Assembly (NCBI RefSeq): GCF_000004075.3
Contig: NC_026657.2
Location: 28,180,408-28,244,407 of the forward strand
Length of the DNA: 64,000 nucleotides
DNA from: Cucumis sativus
Taxonomy: Eukaryota > Streptophyta > Magnoliopsida > Cucurbitales > Cucurbitaceae
Direction: 5' to 3'
Part shown: positions 13,065-26,900 of the stretch, one piece after another
How positions within the stretch are numbered: position 1 is the stretch's first letter
How the letters are laid out: every line of letters begins with the position of its first letter
Made by a program: the position numbers and the translations under genes
The notes under the pieces: model-generated
Told to the model about the DNA's origin: nothing
The model's input: only the letters and a program-made list of their open reading frames with translations
Databases searched by the model: none

Positions 13065-13157
13065 ATGCCCATTGCCTTTTCAATCCAAATCCCTTCCTTT
13101 TCCCTTTTTCTCTCCCTTTATTTCTACTCTTTTTCTTCATCTTTTCCCTTCCCTTAA
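13065..13157 (+). promoter_or_regulatory. Possible upstream ORF in the kinase leader
   Basis: ATG at 13065 opens a 30-codon Ser/Phe-rich frame ending at 13157, 150 bases before the main kinase ATG. A second short frame follows at 13178-13237. Either could lower translation of the kinase if the leader is transcribed from upstream of 13065 and not spliced. A possible leader acceptor (CTTGTAG, ending at 13280) could remove the second one. This is inference from position only. Confidence 0.3.
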
Positions 13158-13307
13158 TCTCTCCTCTCTTCCTCTGTATGTTCTTCTTTTCCTCTATTCT
13201 TTTTCTCCATTCATTCATAATCATATTCTCTTTTTAATCTTCATTATTTCATTCCTTCATTCATTCACCTCATCTTGTAGAGAACAATTAGAAAGTAGGG
13301 CTTTCGC

Positions 13308-16300
13308 ATGGAGAAGAAGACTTATCCCATAGGTGAAGATTCTTATATTCTATATGAAGAGGTTGGGCAGGGTGTGAGCGCTTCAGTTCACCGTGCTCTT
13401 TGTAAATCTCTCAATGAAATCGTCGCCATCAAGATTCTCGATTTTGAGCGTGAGAATTGTGATCTGGTATGTGAATGGTTGCTTCCATTAGCTGATTTTT
13501 TTGTTTGATTGAGCCAACGGAATTTTTCCTAATGATAAAAATATTTTATTCGAGTGAATTAACACAAACTCTGTTCTAATTTCTGATTGGAAGGGGCATT
13601 TTTTTATTTTATTTCTAATCTATTTTTGTTATAAAGCCTGCTGGATGCTTTATTTGTGAAAATTTGAAACGGCGTAGATTGATTACTTCTTTCTCATTTG
13701 CGACCTATTCAAGTTTTGGTTTACGGTTGTTAATGAGTTGTGGTCATTTTTTCCAACTTCTTTCTCATGCCTTGAAAACATCAAACTTCTTGTATTCATA
13801 TTTTGCCTATTTCTTATAATCTTATCTATATATTGTCACATTTGCTCATGTTTGCTTTACTTATTGATTTTTATTATCACAGGCTAGCATTTATCGTGAA
13901 GTACAGACAATGATCTTGGTTGACCATCCGAATGTCCTTAAATCACACTGCTCCTTTGTCAATGGCCATGATTTGTGGATTGTTATGCCCTACATGTCTG
14001 GAGGTTCATGTCTTCACATATTGAAGGCTGCATATCCTGATGGTTTCGAGGAGGTCGTGATAGCAACAGTATTGCGAGAAGTATTGAAGGGAGTTGAATA
14101 TCTTCATAATCATGGACATATACATCGGGATATAAAAGTGAGAATCTATGATCTTATATATCAGTTGTATCATGTTGTTGTGTCACTGTCAGCCAACATA
14201 AATATAAGTTAACCCACCCCCCACCTCAAGCAGGGTCTGTAAGAGTTATGTAATTATAGTTTATCCCCATTGTCTTGAGGTTCTTGCTAGTGTGTCTCCA
14301 TAGTAACTTATTTATGCTGTCATATCTAGAAACTGCATAGCATATGGTGCAATAATTGGAAGAGCGATGAACCTAAGGAAAAAAGAAGAAAGAAAAAAGG
14401 AGAAGAGAATGTATGTCACGTATGTATACCAAATTTTCTAAAAAACGAGGGTTTTTAGTCTCACTCATTTAGATGTGAGTGGAAGAGAAAGTAGTCTTGT
14501 ATTTTTAACTTAAGTTGCCTGTAATTTGCTAGTGAAGGAGGCTGAATCTGATTGGTTCATTATTTGATCCCCATCTGAAACATAACTTCCTTGAATTCAA
14601 TTAAATATGTAATTAGTTATTTCACACACAAGACATCAAAAAAATCTGATAATGAATTTTTTTTTGCCTCTATCCATCTTTTTTTATTTTAGGTTTTATC
14701 TTTTATAGGCAGGGAATGTTCTCATTGATTCACGTGGTGGAATCAAGCTAGGAGACTTTGGTGTTTCTGCTTGCCTTTTTGATTCAGGTGATCGACAACG
14801 TGTGAGGAATACATTCGTGGGGACACCTTGCTGGTATATTTGTACTGTTACATGCATAATGCATATATACCTATTGAGTCTCTAGTTCTGTCGTGATTGA
14901 ACCATTTGAGAGCCTTTAAGCTCTCTTTATTGGAGTGATTAAAACTTCAAAATTGTTTATTTATACTGAAACAAATAGTTTGATTAAAAGAATGGATTAT
15001 GGACTCTCACCAAAGCAGTTTTATCAATTTGTTTCCTGATAAAAAGGTCTCTCTGTTTCAGGATGGCACCCGAGGTTATGGAGCAATTAAATGGTTATGA
15101 CTTTAAGTTAGTATTTCTCTTCTTCATGCATTTCTGTCACGATTTTCCTATAGTTTTTTATTTTTCCGTTTCCCTCTTAGACAGGAAAGTTGCTTTCTAA
15201 CATTGGTAAGCAACTTTTTTTTTGGCAGGGCTGACATCTGGTCTTTTGCCATAACTGGGTTAGAGCTTGCCCATGGCCATGCCCCTTTCTCAAAATATCC
15301 TCCGATGAAGGTGCATTATTGTTCATCATATGCTATGGCTTTGATATTTTGAAGTGTCATAAAGTCAAAGATATTGAGAAAATGGTTACTATAGGTACTG
15401 ATGATGACCTTGCAAAATGCACCTCCAGGGCTTGATTATGAGAGAGATAAAAAATTTTCAAAGGTACAGTATTATTGTTTGGATTTACAATGCATTTCAA
15501 GCTGGTGTAGATATGTATAATTTTTATTCCTGTATTTCTCTCCAGTCTTTCAAGCAGATGATTGCTAGTTGCTTGGTAAAAGATCCTTCAAAACGACCTT
15601 CTGCAAGTAAGCTGCTAAAGCATTCTTTTTTTAGGCAAGCCCGGTCAAATGATTACATTGCACGCGCCCTTTTGGAAGGGCTACCTGTTCTTGGTGATCG
15701 TATAAAGGCACTTAAGGTTGGAATTTTATTTTGGTAATAGGAACGAGCACAATTTTATTTTACTGTATTTGGTACAAGTTCCTTAACAAGGGCAATTCTT
15801 TAATCACAGAGAAAGGAAGAAGATATGCTAGCACAAAAGAAAATTTCAGATGGAAAAAAGGAAGAATTATCACAGGTTTTATTTTATTTTTTATTTAATG
15901 GAAATGAAAATGTTTATATTCTGAGTCATTGTCCCATGATTTTGCGACCGCTGACAATTCTTGGCACAGAGTTGTACCCTTAATTGAGTTGATTTTCTTT
16001 TCCTGCCCTTCAATATATTTTTAATAATTTCTGAAACAGAATGAATATAAACGAGGCATCAGTGGATGGAACTTCAATCTTGATGATTTAAAGGCCCAGG
16101 CATCTCTGGTACTTGTAAACACTTCGTCACCAATTATTGTGTTTTCTACATTAATGATTTTGGCAAATGACATGTTTTGTTATATTTGCTATTTTTTACT
16201 TTCAGATTCAGGAATTTGAAGAGTCTATTAGTGAAATGAGTGAAGTAGGGAGCTCAAATTCATTGAATGCACTTGATGTGCAAGAAAAGAAATTACAAGG

Positions 16301-19300
16301 CCAAAATTCTTCAGAAATTTCAGATGTTGTATGTTAATATGCTCTTGTCTTTTTTCAGTATTTTTGTATTTTAATTTCATTTCACAACAATATCAACCTA
16401 TTTTCAGGAAGAGAATGCCATGCTCCGGAGACAACCCTCCATGAAAGCAAATGATACAGTGTACATAATTTACCATTACTTTCTGTAGTAATAATTTCTT
16501 AGCCTAACAATAATGTATTATATTCATATGTTCCAATGGATATGAAGATCCTTGTTTTTTATCCAAGTTGTAAGGCTCTTTCTTGGTATAAGTCAACTAG
16601 CCTGATAGAGTGTATTAAAAGCTGCCTTTTTCCTTTTTCCCAGAAATGGTAAAAAATCTATCAATGAATCAACAAGTATTGGTTCTTGCTCCCAACATCA
16701 GTCTTCACCCCGCCATGATAATCAAACTGAGAATGGCTCCAATGAAGAGGTTAATTTGGAGAGCAGCAGAAGAATTTTGGGGAATACTCCTAATACTATC
16801 CAACATAAAAGAAGTATTTCTTCTAATACCTCTATTCAACAAGAAGTCAGTTTGCCTCTGAACAGAAGAGAGAGGTTTGTCTTCGTAGATTCGCTTCTAA
16901 TTTTAAGTTAGAGTTATCTGCTAATTTATTCATGTGAGTTCTTAAGAGAAATATTTTTCTGACCTACAACTGTTTAACGAGTATTTCATGGATCTCCAAA
17001 ATATTGCTTGTTTTCATTCATGTGGCCTATCATATTGTCTATATTCTTGTAACAGTTTTAGAAAAATTGCTGGCATGGCCTTTTGTGTATGCATGAATAT
17101 GTTTTTACTTCATTGAAGAGGTACTTTAAGTTGCATGTCCATGAATTTTCTTACTGTGCATCAAATATTGAAAAGAGAAACAAAGAACTACCATTGGAAA
17201 TTGAATTCTGGGAATCCATAATATAGTGTGTTCTAAAACGTGTTCCTTTATCAGATTTGAAGGAAACAAAGATTACTTTTGCAGACTGTCTCAAGTAGGG
17301 AGTGATGCAAAAAACTGAAAAATCGAAAAACCAATCCAAACTGACCCAATGGTTTGGTTTGATTTTTTAGTATCAAATTGGACTTCTTGGTTTGTATTTG
17401 GAGAAAACCAAAAAAAATATTAGTTCGGATTGGATTTTTGTTGGAAAAACAAATGAAAACCAAACCGAACCAAATTGTATATATATACCCCTAAAAATAC
17501 ATCTTCATTAGGTATCTTTTCGTATTATAATTATTATGGTGCATGTATAGTTGTCTAGAAAAAAGACTAATTATTATATTACATGCATGTTTTTTTTTAT
17601 AGAAAAGTATCAAAATTAAAATAAATAAATAAATAAAAATGTCAAATTGGAATTTATAAAGAAAGAAATAGACCAAATTTTAATTTAAAGTTAGCAAAAT
17701 GGACCCATTCAAATCAAAGTGGAAAGTAAGAATAAAAATAAATAATAAACCAATCCATTGGTTTCGTTCTTTATTGGACATTGGATCCCTTATGTGTAAA
17801 ACTGATTGGTTTGTTTTGGTTTGGTTCTTGGTTGACTCCAAAACTGACATAACCGAACCAACTATCACCCCAGTCTCATGATAATTTCAGTCCAAGTCAG
17901 TTTTCTCTCAAGCAGGTTATAGTTCTAAAAATGTTTATACCTTGTTTTAACCATGTGTTTAAACAAGCCTTATTGGAAGCTTCAAAGACCTTCAAAACTG
18001 TATAATGGCCTCCTTCACTACCAAGCCCTAGCTTCAACATCCTCACTCTTATTCTTCATCCTTAAACAAGCCATAAATTCTTGATCTTTCTAATGTATTA
18101 GCAAAGCTAACTAAGGGCATTATCAGCAGTGAAAGATTATGTTCTAACTCTAAGCATCTAGAATAAGAGCTCTATTGAATACATAAATTCTTGATCTTTC
18201 TAACAAATTACCAAAATCTTTGTTATCTTCCTCTTTCTCTCCCTCTCTTAAAAGGTATAGCGTAGGCTTAGAAGATTGGTAAGAATTGAGAGTTAGTCCC
18301 TTTCTTTCATCCAATTATACTTGCATCTTTGCTTTTTTGCAGCTGGCTCATTTGCTGAACGGATACTGCTATCAAATTGGCTTTTTAATTACGTTTCTTA
18401 AAGCTTAACTAACACAAGGGTTATCATACCTATGCTTTCAATGAAAATGCCCTTCCGCATGTGCTCATTGTGATGCAAATTACATTGTCTGATATTTATG
18501 ATTGGAAGTTGTCGATGAATCACTTTGAATAGTTGAATTTTCAGTTACGAGATAGAAAAGAATGGTGCCAATGGCAGTCCTGCAATGGGAGTGACTTCCC
18601 AGGCAGTAGATGATGCACTTTCTGATTCTCAGTCTAAAGATCCCAAATCATCATGTAATGTGTTTAGCTAAATGATGAAACTTTTGTTTTCCTTGATTGC
18701 ATTTGTGAGTTGTAAATTCTGAGTTTTATGTTGATTGACGTCCTTCAATAGTAAGTCCAGCAATAACTGAAGAGGAACAGGATGAGAAAGCGAAGGCACC
18801 AGTTATTCAGCAGAAAGGGCGTTTCAAAGTTACGTCAGAGAGTGTCGATCTAGAAAAGGTGGGTTCAATAATCTGGAGGATATTCCTTCTTTTCTTATAG
18901 GGTGACCCAATTTGTTTGTCTCTTTTCAGGCAGCGGCATCCCCTATTCTGCAAAAAAGTCACAGTATGCAGGTTGGTAATTTTGAGGTTAGCATAAGATT
19001 GATCTGTCTTTATTTGATATTTCTTCTTCGTATTTTCTTCATTTCTTTAAGTGCTTCTCATAATGTAACATTGTGAGATGTACATGCTCAACGAGAAGAT
19101 TCAAGAGGTGTAAAAACATGTGGAAGACATTTGAATGTATTCTATGCACAACCTGTTAAACATATGCATGCAAATTTATTATGGATCTAAGGGAAAAAAA
19201 GGTAACAAAGACTTCCATGTTGCTATATTTTATAACCATCAGACCTTGACCATGTTTGCAGTTGTTTCCCTCCTCGAAACTATTTTCTTTTCTTTGGTTG

Positions 19301-21036
19301 AAATAAAAATAAAGCCTTGAAAAAAAAAGTTCTAGTACAGTTTTTAAGAGACTGAAAAATCCAAAAATGTGGACTGGTATAGATTGATTTGGAGACAGTA
19401 CATTTTTGTGTACATTTTTGTATCACTATGTGTGTTTATGTGACGACAGAAAAAATGTTATTATTTGATGTCTTCAATTTGTATTTATACTTTAATAAGT
19501 TCATTGCTCCTAAGTCCCAGGATGCCCCTTATGCAGGTGATTACCTCAAATTGTGCTACTCCTCTACCTTCTAATCTACCAACTCCTCTACTGACACCTC
19601 TACTGACACCTCTACCTTCATCTGATGCTATACCAATTAATACTAGATCTTCTATGTTTCCAGTGTTGCACTCTGTTTTGCAGACAAATATTGTTCAAAG
19701 GGTATGGTTAGTGAATTAGTATAGCATCCTCACTTGTCAATTGCTGAATTTAGTATGTCGTTCCTTGTTGGAACAGGATGATATTTTGACTCTAATGAGG
19801 CAAATCTCAACTGGAGAATTTTCAGGTCTGAGTTTCTCTTTTTTACTCCTTAGAGGTTCCACATTCATTTCAGTGACTAAATCTCTATTCCTTTTACATT
19901 ACTTTTCCTTTTTTTCTTTTACAATGCTCAGCAGATGGCGTAGTTGATGTCTCAGCGGCACATATAACAGCAACGGAGAAATCTTTGGTATGTAAGAAAG
20001 GAGGAGGATAGTTTAGTTAAATGAAGGATTTTATGACTAAAGCTTTACTATTTGAACTTGTTTATTTAGACCTTTGGCGATTCACATACCACCCAATTCT
20101 GTTGGCCTACATAGTTGATATAAACAAATGAAGTTAGAGAAATCTTTTTAGATCAGTAGAGCATCTTGAAATTTGATTGGTCTTTACTTTTTCGCTGAGC
20201 ATTTTGAAAATAGAATGTTTGAAGTAGTGGGTTTCCATCTGAATTGCACAACTCATCTACAATCAGCATTCATAGACTAGGCTAAGCTAACATCCTTTAA
20301 TTAAAATAAATTTTAAGTTTGGACTGGATCTGATTGGCTGTATGTATTTTAGGAAGAATTTGGAGAACTGTTTACTGAAGATTCTTATTTGCTTTACTGA
20401 TGAGTTTTAAATGATGAAAAGTGTTTATTTGATCAGCACTATTGGAAGAAACACAGCACACTTGGGAGTTTTTTAGGTGAAAAAAAATGTTCGGGAGTGA
20501 TTTCAAAACGGATACATCCATTTTTGTCATGTTCAAAATCGCTCCAAAACAAACATTTAATCATTCAAAATCAATTTGATGATATAAAAATCATGTTTAG
20601 AAGTGAAACCAAACATTGAAATGATTTCGAATGATTAAAGATTGAGTGTATGACTCATGATTCACTCAAGCACTATGTGAATTTAAAGTACTTTTATTAG
20701 GCTAAAGACATTTTTGGCTTCCCCAAAAGCCAGTCCTATTTCATTATGATGATTATATTAGAGATCCTATGAGATAAAACATTCTCTCTCATATGCTGTG
20801 GAATGATTGGAGGATCATTATTATTTGCAGCTTGAAGCAGCTCATGAAAGGGAGAAGGATTTACTTAACGAAGTAACTGAGTTACAGTGGAGGTATGTTC
20901 ATATTTGATATACTGAGCTTATTTTTTCTAGTAGTTCAAAATTGGGATAGTTTTTATTATTATCGATTCTCTTATTTGTAGGATATTACGGGCGAGAGAT
21001 GAAATCCAAAGATTAAAATTAAACAATGCAGGTTAA
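13308..21036 (+). CDS. STE20/GCK-type Ser/Thr protein kinase (BLUS1-like), 20 exons, 701 aa
   Basis: Exons: 13308-13466, 13883-14137, 14709-14833, 15062-15106, 15229-15310, 15395-15463, 15546-15716, 15810-15875, 16040-16108, 16206-16328, 16408-16460, 16644-16874, 18545-18654, 18752-18858, 18930-18986, 19537-19701, 19777-19825, 19935-19987, 20831-20892, 20982-21036. All introns are GT-AG and phases agree. The kinase domain spans about residues 13-275: glycine loop [16 protein letters not shown] lysine 42, alpha-C glutamate 59, HRDIKAGN with Asp136, DFG at 154-156, GTPCWMAPE at 176-184, DIWSF. HRDIKAGN and GTPCWMAPE mark the STE20 group. After the domain, a [20 protein letters not shown] segment matches the conserved C-terminal motif of plant SPAK/OSR1-like kinases, the group that includes BLUS1. 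The Ser/Asn-rich tail ends in a short coiled coil ([11 protein letters not shown]...). All catalytic residues are present, so it should be active. The exact paralogue is not resolved. Confidence 0.93.
17317..17885. repeat. Repeat-like insert in the large kinase intron 12
   Basis: The 1.67-kb intron (16875-18544) contains a block bounded by words such as CCAATCCAAACTGACCC and AACCGAACCAAC. Both ends have alternating GGTTTGG / AACCAAAC sequence, a composition common in plant transposon remnants. No clear inverted ends or target duplication were found, so class and boundaries are uncertain. Confidence 0.35.
18065..18210. repeat. Direct repeat inside kinase intron 12
   Basis: The 20-base word CATAAATTCTTGATCTTTCT occurs near 18072 and again near 18182, about 110 bases apart. 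The surrounding sequence (leaf-type CT-rich words) is compatible with a fragment of an older LTR or other repeat, but nothing decisive is visible. Confidence 0.4.
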
Positions 21037-23149
21037 TGGTAGATCTATTTATTTTGGTTCATAACATCCCAGTGTTTGCGGATTGAATATGATGCACATG
21101 TGGAATGGACATAGAAAAGACCTTGAAATAATAACCACTCTTAGGTGTACAATAGAAGTAGAGAAGAAAAGGGAAAAAAGGAAAGAAAAAAAACAAACAA
21201 ACAAGCAAATGTCATATTGGGTGTACTTTTGATATCTACTCAACAATTTGAACAAATTTTCCTTTTGTAGATTTATTGTTTTCATTAATTTCTGCTAAAT
21301 AGTGTGCAGATTTAGTGAAATTATTGTTAGTGTACATTATTTTAGTGGTAGTTTATGAAACTTTATTTAAGTTTTTAAAATGTTTATTGGATGTTTTAAT
21401 GCCCTCTTTCCCCCCCTTTTTTCTTCTTATTTGATTGTATTGTAATGTTTCTGGGTTTTGATATAGGGTTCTCAAGTTTCATGAAATTAGAGTTTTACAT
21501 GGGAATTTCATACTTGGTTCTAATAATTTCAAAGTGAATAAAATATACAATAGTCGTCCATTCCATTATAGTAATGAGCTGACAATTATTTGACTTGAAA
21601 ATAATATTTGTATTGAAATCGACATAGTAACTATTGGCAAAATTTTCATATCAAAATCTATTATCCCATTTAGAAAAAGAATATTTAAAGTTTGATAAAA
21701 TATGATAAAAAGAGGTGATGTATCAACTTTTAGCAAGTTGAACGATGATTATTGATTTCTAATCTTTCTTTTTCTAATGATTATGGTGCTCTATTTTCCA
21801 TTAAATTTATGTTATTTCGAATTCAATTTCTTTTATTGAGAGATTACAATTTGTGTTTTTGTAATGATTATGATATTCTGAGTTAGTTTGTGTACACTAT
21901 AATATTTACTCACCACTGCATCATAATCCAGTTATTTTTCACATTTACAAAACTTAGAAAATTAACATAAGAAAAATGAATTAAAAAAGAAGAGCTAGGT
22001 ACAAAAAATTCGGATTTTGGTTGTAACAATCCTACCATTTGATTGTTTGATCATAACAATATTTAATAGCTAATATGATGGCAAATTGATCTAATTGAAT
22101 TCAAAGGTGTGATGTATCAATTCCAAGTATGACATTTGTAATTTTCTTTAATACATATGATAAATTCTTAAAAGAAAACTTTTTTTCCACACATTTTTTC
22201 AGTAAAACAAATGTGGATTTACATATTAGTAATAATATTATTGTATGAGTTGAAGTGTAATATTATATAGTTTGAAGAGAATATATATTAATAAATGAAA
22301 ATATATAGTAATAAACATGATTATAGTTTCTATATAGATTATTCATTAGTGGAGAAAAAACATTTTCTCGTCTAGTTGTCTTGTCCTTTTTTTCAACGTC
22401 ATTCACTTATCTCTTAATCATTTTCTAAATTAAAAGGAAAATTTCACTAAATTAAAAGGAAATTGTCAGGAATTTATTTTATGTTTTAAATTTATTCACA
22501 CATATACGTTTTGTCAAACAGTCTGAGTTTATTTTTTGAAAATTATTTTAGAATCTTGTAATCTAGACGATGTAAATTCTTGAAACAATTATTTATATCC
22601 AAAATTTAAATTTTAGAATTTAAAATTTAGAATTATATTAAATAAAATTAGAAGCGTTTAGAAATATAATGTGTGAGGTCATAAAACCAAATTGATTTTT
22701 TAAAAATAAAATATATATTATATATAAATTAAATAAAAAAAAATATGTTTGATTCTTCTGATTTAGATAAAGTTAAAAGGTAGGGAGTGTTTGGAAAAGG
22801 GAAAGGAATAAGGAAAAAGGACTGTTTGTTTGGGGGAGAGGGTTAGGGGAAGGAAAGGGTTTAGGGTTTCAATCCTTCCTTCGACCCTTTAATTTTTTAT
22901 TATTTATAATTAATCCATAAGTTTAAATACTGTTTAGTCTTTTTTTTTTTATTATTTCTTTGTCTTTTTCATTTATAATTTATATACTCATGATGGTTAA
23001 ATTTAATTTTTTATTTAAAAAATATAGTTTTTTTTATGTTAACTAGAGGATTACGTGAATTTAAAATTTTCATTTGTTTTTTTACTTTTGAATTAGGTAA
23101 TTTATTATAACTACTTTGGATGACTTTTGTTTTTTGTTTTTGCTCTACG

Positions 23150-23935
23150 TTACAAAAACTAGGATGATTGGATAAATTAAATATACGAAATTTGTATATT
23201 GAATTTATAATATAAATTTTAAAAAATTAATAATTTACTCACACATAACAATTGCATACAAAAAAAAGTAAAAAATGTACGTCGTATTTAAAGAAATTAC
23301 TGTAAATTGTTTTACAAAAATTAGGACGATTTGGTAAATTGAATATACGAAATTTGTGAATTGGAGTTACCAGTTAGAATATGAATTAATTTTTAAAAAA
23401 ATTACTAATTTTTGGTCTTGTATTGTGTTCCATGTAATTGACTTGAGTTTATAACTCTCTTTCTAAAAACTATTTTATTCTTCATATGTGTGTATGTTTT
23501 GTTTGAATGAAATTATGTTACCAATTATTGGTTTAAATCAATAGTTAAATATATGCAATTTGGGCATTGCATTTAGAATATCAATTAAGAAACAAAAGAA
23601 GAATTTATTCGGACGTAACGACCCAACTTTAAAAGAGGTTGAAAATGGACATTGTCTTTGAAGAAATGACTTAAAATTGTTTTTTGAAAACTAGGACGAT
23701 TTGGTAAATCAAATATATATACTTTGTGTATTGTAATTAGAGTACAATTTTTTTTTAAAAAAAACAATAATTTATTGACACGAAACGCTTGCATAAAAAT
23801 CGTAAAAAATAGACGTCGTATTTAAGAAAACCAATAAAACTTATTTTATGAAAATATGATAATTTGGTAAATTAAATATACAAATATTTATATATTGGAT
23901 TTAGAATACCGTTTTTTAATAAAAAAAAATACAAC
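23150..23935. repeat. Decayed tandem repeat, period about 163 bp
   Basis: A block beginning around CTAGGACGATTTGGTAAAT and continuing through AATATACGAAATTTGT, TTTAAAAAAATTA, a GACACGAAACGCTTGCATA-like word and GTCGTATTTAAAGAAA recurs. The TTGG anchor falls at 23168, 23331, 23701 and 23864, giving spacings of 163, 370 and 163 bases. A badly diverged or rearranged unit fills the 370-base gap. This looks like an old satellite-like or transposon-internal tandem array. Confidence 0.6.
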
Positions 23936-26900
23936 AATACGAATTTTTTTTAAAAAAAGAAAAAATAATTTTCATAATCATTTCTCCAAACAAATGTTAT
24001 CATAGCTCTTGTAATTCTTTTCACATAATCTTTTCTCCAAACATATGTTATCATAATCCTTCCTTCTTCATAAACCAAGAATTATCATAATCTCTAGAGG
24101 CTATTTGGGTGAAGGAAAGGAAAGAAAAGGATTAAATAGTATTTAAATTTATGAATTAATTAAAATTTAGCTCTTATGGTTTGATAAAATTTGATAGATA
24201 GTCTTTCGGTTTTTTAAATCTTCCTAACTAGTTTCTACCGTGGGAACTATTTGTTAGGAAGCTTTTATGAAACCGTAGGGAATAAATTATAGTTATAAAC
24301 GATAGGTTAGTAGGAACCAAAATTTCAATTTTATTTCTCAATTATATAATATTATAAAACAATAATTATGCAATTTTTTTAACCTAAAACATGTTCATAA
24401 TAAATTACAATCAACTAATATTTAGTAAATACAACAATTTGAAATGGTTTAAATTATAATAGAATTTTTTTATTTTGCTATCCAATACCTATTCAGAGAA
24501 TACAAAATAAAACTCCATTTTAATTTAATCTCTTGTTTTTTAATTCTTGTTTTCAGAATTTCCAGAGAAGGCATTAACTTTGCATTCTTCCATTTTGTTA
24601 TCTAATAATAATAATAATAACCATATGTAATTGAATCAAAACACTAACATTTCTTTTTAATTCTTCTAAACTATGAGAAATGAAACAAATATTTAAAAGA
24701 AATTACATGAGGCTCCTAATGACCAGAACGCTAATTTGCAACTTTACCCTTACAATTTAGGGTGATTATGTATTATATACGAACTCTTTAATAAAATCAA
24801 ACAAATTATCTTTTTAGTCTCTAAATTTTAAGTATTATGGAAACATTATTGGGAGTATTTAAAATATATCGTTTTCGGCCGACAAAAAAAAGGTTAAGAT
24901 TGTTCTTCGACCACAATCTCTATAAAAATTTGACTTCCTATAAAAGTTGTATGCATGGTTGACAATTGAGCTTTAAAAATGGTTCATGTAGTTAACACAA
25001 TTAGTAAACACCATTCATTTTTGTAATGGTTTTCTAATGTTTATCTTTTCTATTTTCTTTGATTTTTTTTTTTAAAAATGATCCATCATCTTTTTTTGTT
25101 TGTTCTTTTTTTTTTCTCTAAATATTTATCTCGTAAATTTTTTTTGTAAGATTATCAATTACATTTTGTTTTGCCAAAGTAAATAATTGACATGACCTTT
25201 TATTCTAGAGGTTGAAGGTTCGATACCCCATCTAAAATAAGAAAGACTGATTTGCAAACATGTCTTCTTATAAGATTTTAAACTTAATTCTTAATTTACT
25301 TTTTAACCATCTTTTAAAATGATTTTCCCAATAATTAACATGCTTTTTGCTTGATTTATCCTTTGATATGCATTATCAATAGGATTATAAAGGTTATATT
25401 AACTCTATAAGGTTAAATGAACAATACTTGACCTTTTCTTTCCTTTGTTTCATGGTTATTGTTGCATGCTCATTTGATCTATTTGATATTTTTTTAGGAC
25501 TATTGATATATTATATTTAGAGATAAAAAAGAGTAAATCAACGATAACTTAATATCAATAATAATAAAACAACTAGCAATAATATATATATATATATATA
25601 TTACATTGTATCACATATGTATACATTTTATGTATGTGTATATGTGTAGGGTTGCAATTATAAATTTTCTTTATCAATTATAGATATAAAATTGTATATC
25701 AAATACGTAGACATCATGACATAAAAATCACTAAAATGGTTGATTGGTGATATATCTATAAATGATATAAATAAAATCGTCTATCAATTAAAGATAATAT
25801 TATATACACATATACGGGTGATGGATCGCTAAAATGACTTATCAATAATAGAGTTTATGATATATAAATGTTATATCAACCATCCACCCAAAATGCCAAC
25901 GTTCCTTCTTTTCTTCTTTAGAAGTAAAAATAACAATAATAATAATGGAGGTAGAAAAGAACCAAATTTGGAGTCTAGGAGTTGTTTCCGTTTAGTCAAC
26001 AGTATGAAATTTGTTGGTGCTTCCTCTCTCATTCCCAACCCTTTTAGATTGGTTCCTACCAGTTAAATGAACATTGTTACTTGTTTTTTAAAAATAATAT
26101 GAGCTAATTGGACCAAGACCGTCATAGTTTAAGTTTGTTGAATAATCTTGTGTTGAACTACTAAACACAAAATTGAAAGTTAGGCACATGCATGGCGTAA
26201 CTTTAAAATTGAAGATCAATATTATCATTATATCTTAAAGAAAATTACCTACACATAAGAACTAAACAGCAGGACGCTACTAATGTAAATATGATATCAA
26301 CCATACGTTTGATTAAAAATCACATCATGTTTATTTACTATTAGATTTATATAGTTTTTAATCTTTTGTTTGAAAATAATTTTCACATCAACTTAGGTTT
26401 ATTGCAATTACATATCTAAATTTTTCATTCGATTGAACGTCCCTTAAATCTTGTTGTTTGTTACCATTACACCCATGAATTTTTAACTAGACCAAATCCT
26501 ATATAATTTTTTAATTATTGTCATCAACACGGAATGTTAGTACTAATATCAATATATCCATAGCATATATATACACACACATAAACTCATGAAAAAGGGT
26601 GGGTGCAAAAAGATTAACAAACTACACGAAGTTAATTGATGAAATTAAAAGTTCAGAGATGTAATTATAACAAAACACAAAGTTTGAGAGTTTAACTGTA
26701 ATAAGCTCATAGTGAAATCTTGAAGACTAGTTTGTGTAACTTTTCGTTTTTTCATAATTTTTTTAGAAATATCCACCCACAACAATATTTTTTTTAAATA
26801 TCTTTTCTTGATATTTTGATAAAATTAAAACTTCGATATTTCCATCCACGACAACATTTTAAACCTTTCAACATTGTAACGGAAAGAATCCATTCCATTA

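Larger units (their letters stand above)
8959..13307. other. Intergenic region between divergent RAD23 and the STE20 kinase
   Basis: Divergent promoter space of about 4.3 kb. The RAD23 leader and promoter should lie just above 8958, and the kinase leader lies in the pyrimidine-rich stretch 12990-13307. Between them the DNA is AT-rich with low-complexity runs. It holds a fragment (12240-12385) related to the element at 2255-2762. A segment at about 11930-12130 has inverted AAAATCACT-like words that may be an old MITE. I see no coding gene. Confidence 0.5.

Noticed and set aside
20450..20700. Possible MITE in the kinase intron (words GGGAGTGATTTCAAAA and CATTGAAATGATTTCG)
   Set aside because: Suggestive inverted words similar to those near 11930-12130 and 60640, but no clear ends or target duplication, so it is not listed as an element.
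25190..25245. T-arm-like sequence GGTTGAAGGTTCGATACCCC
   Set aside because: No matching D-arm, anticodon arm or acceptor stem upstream; probably part of a repeat.
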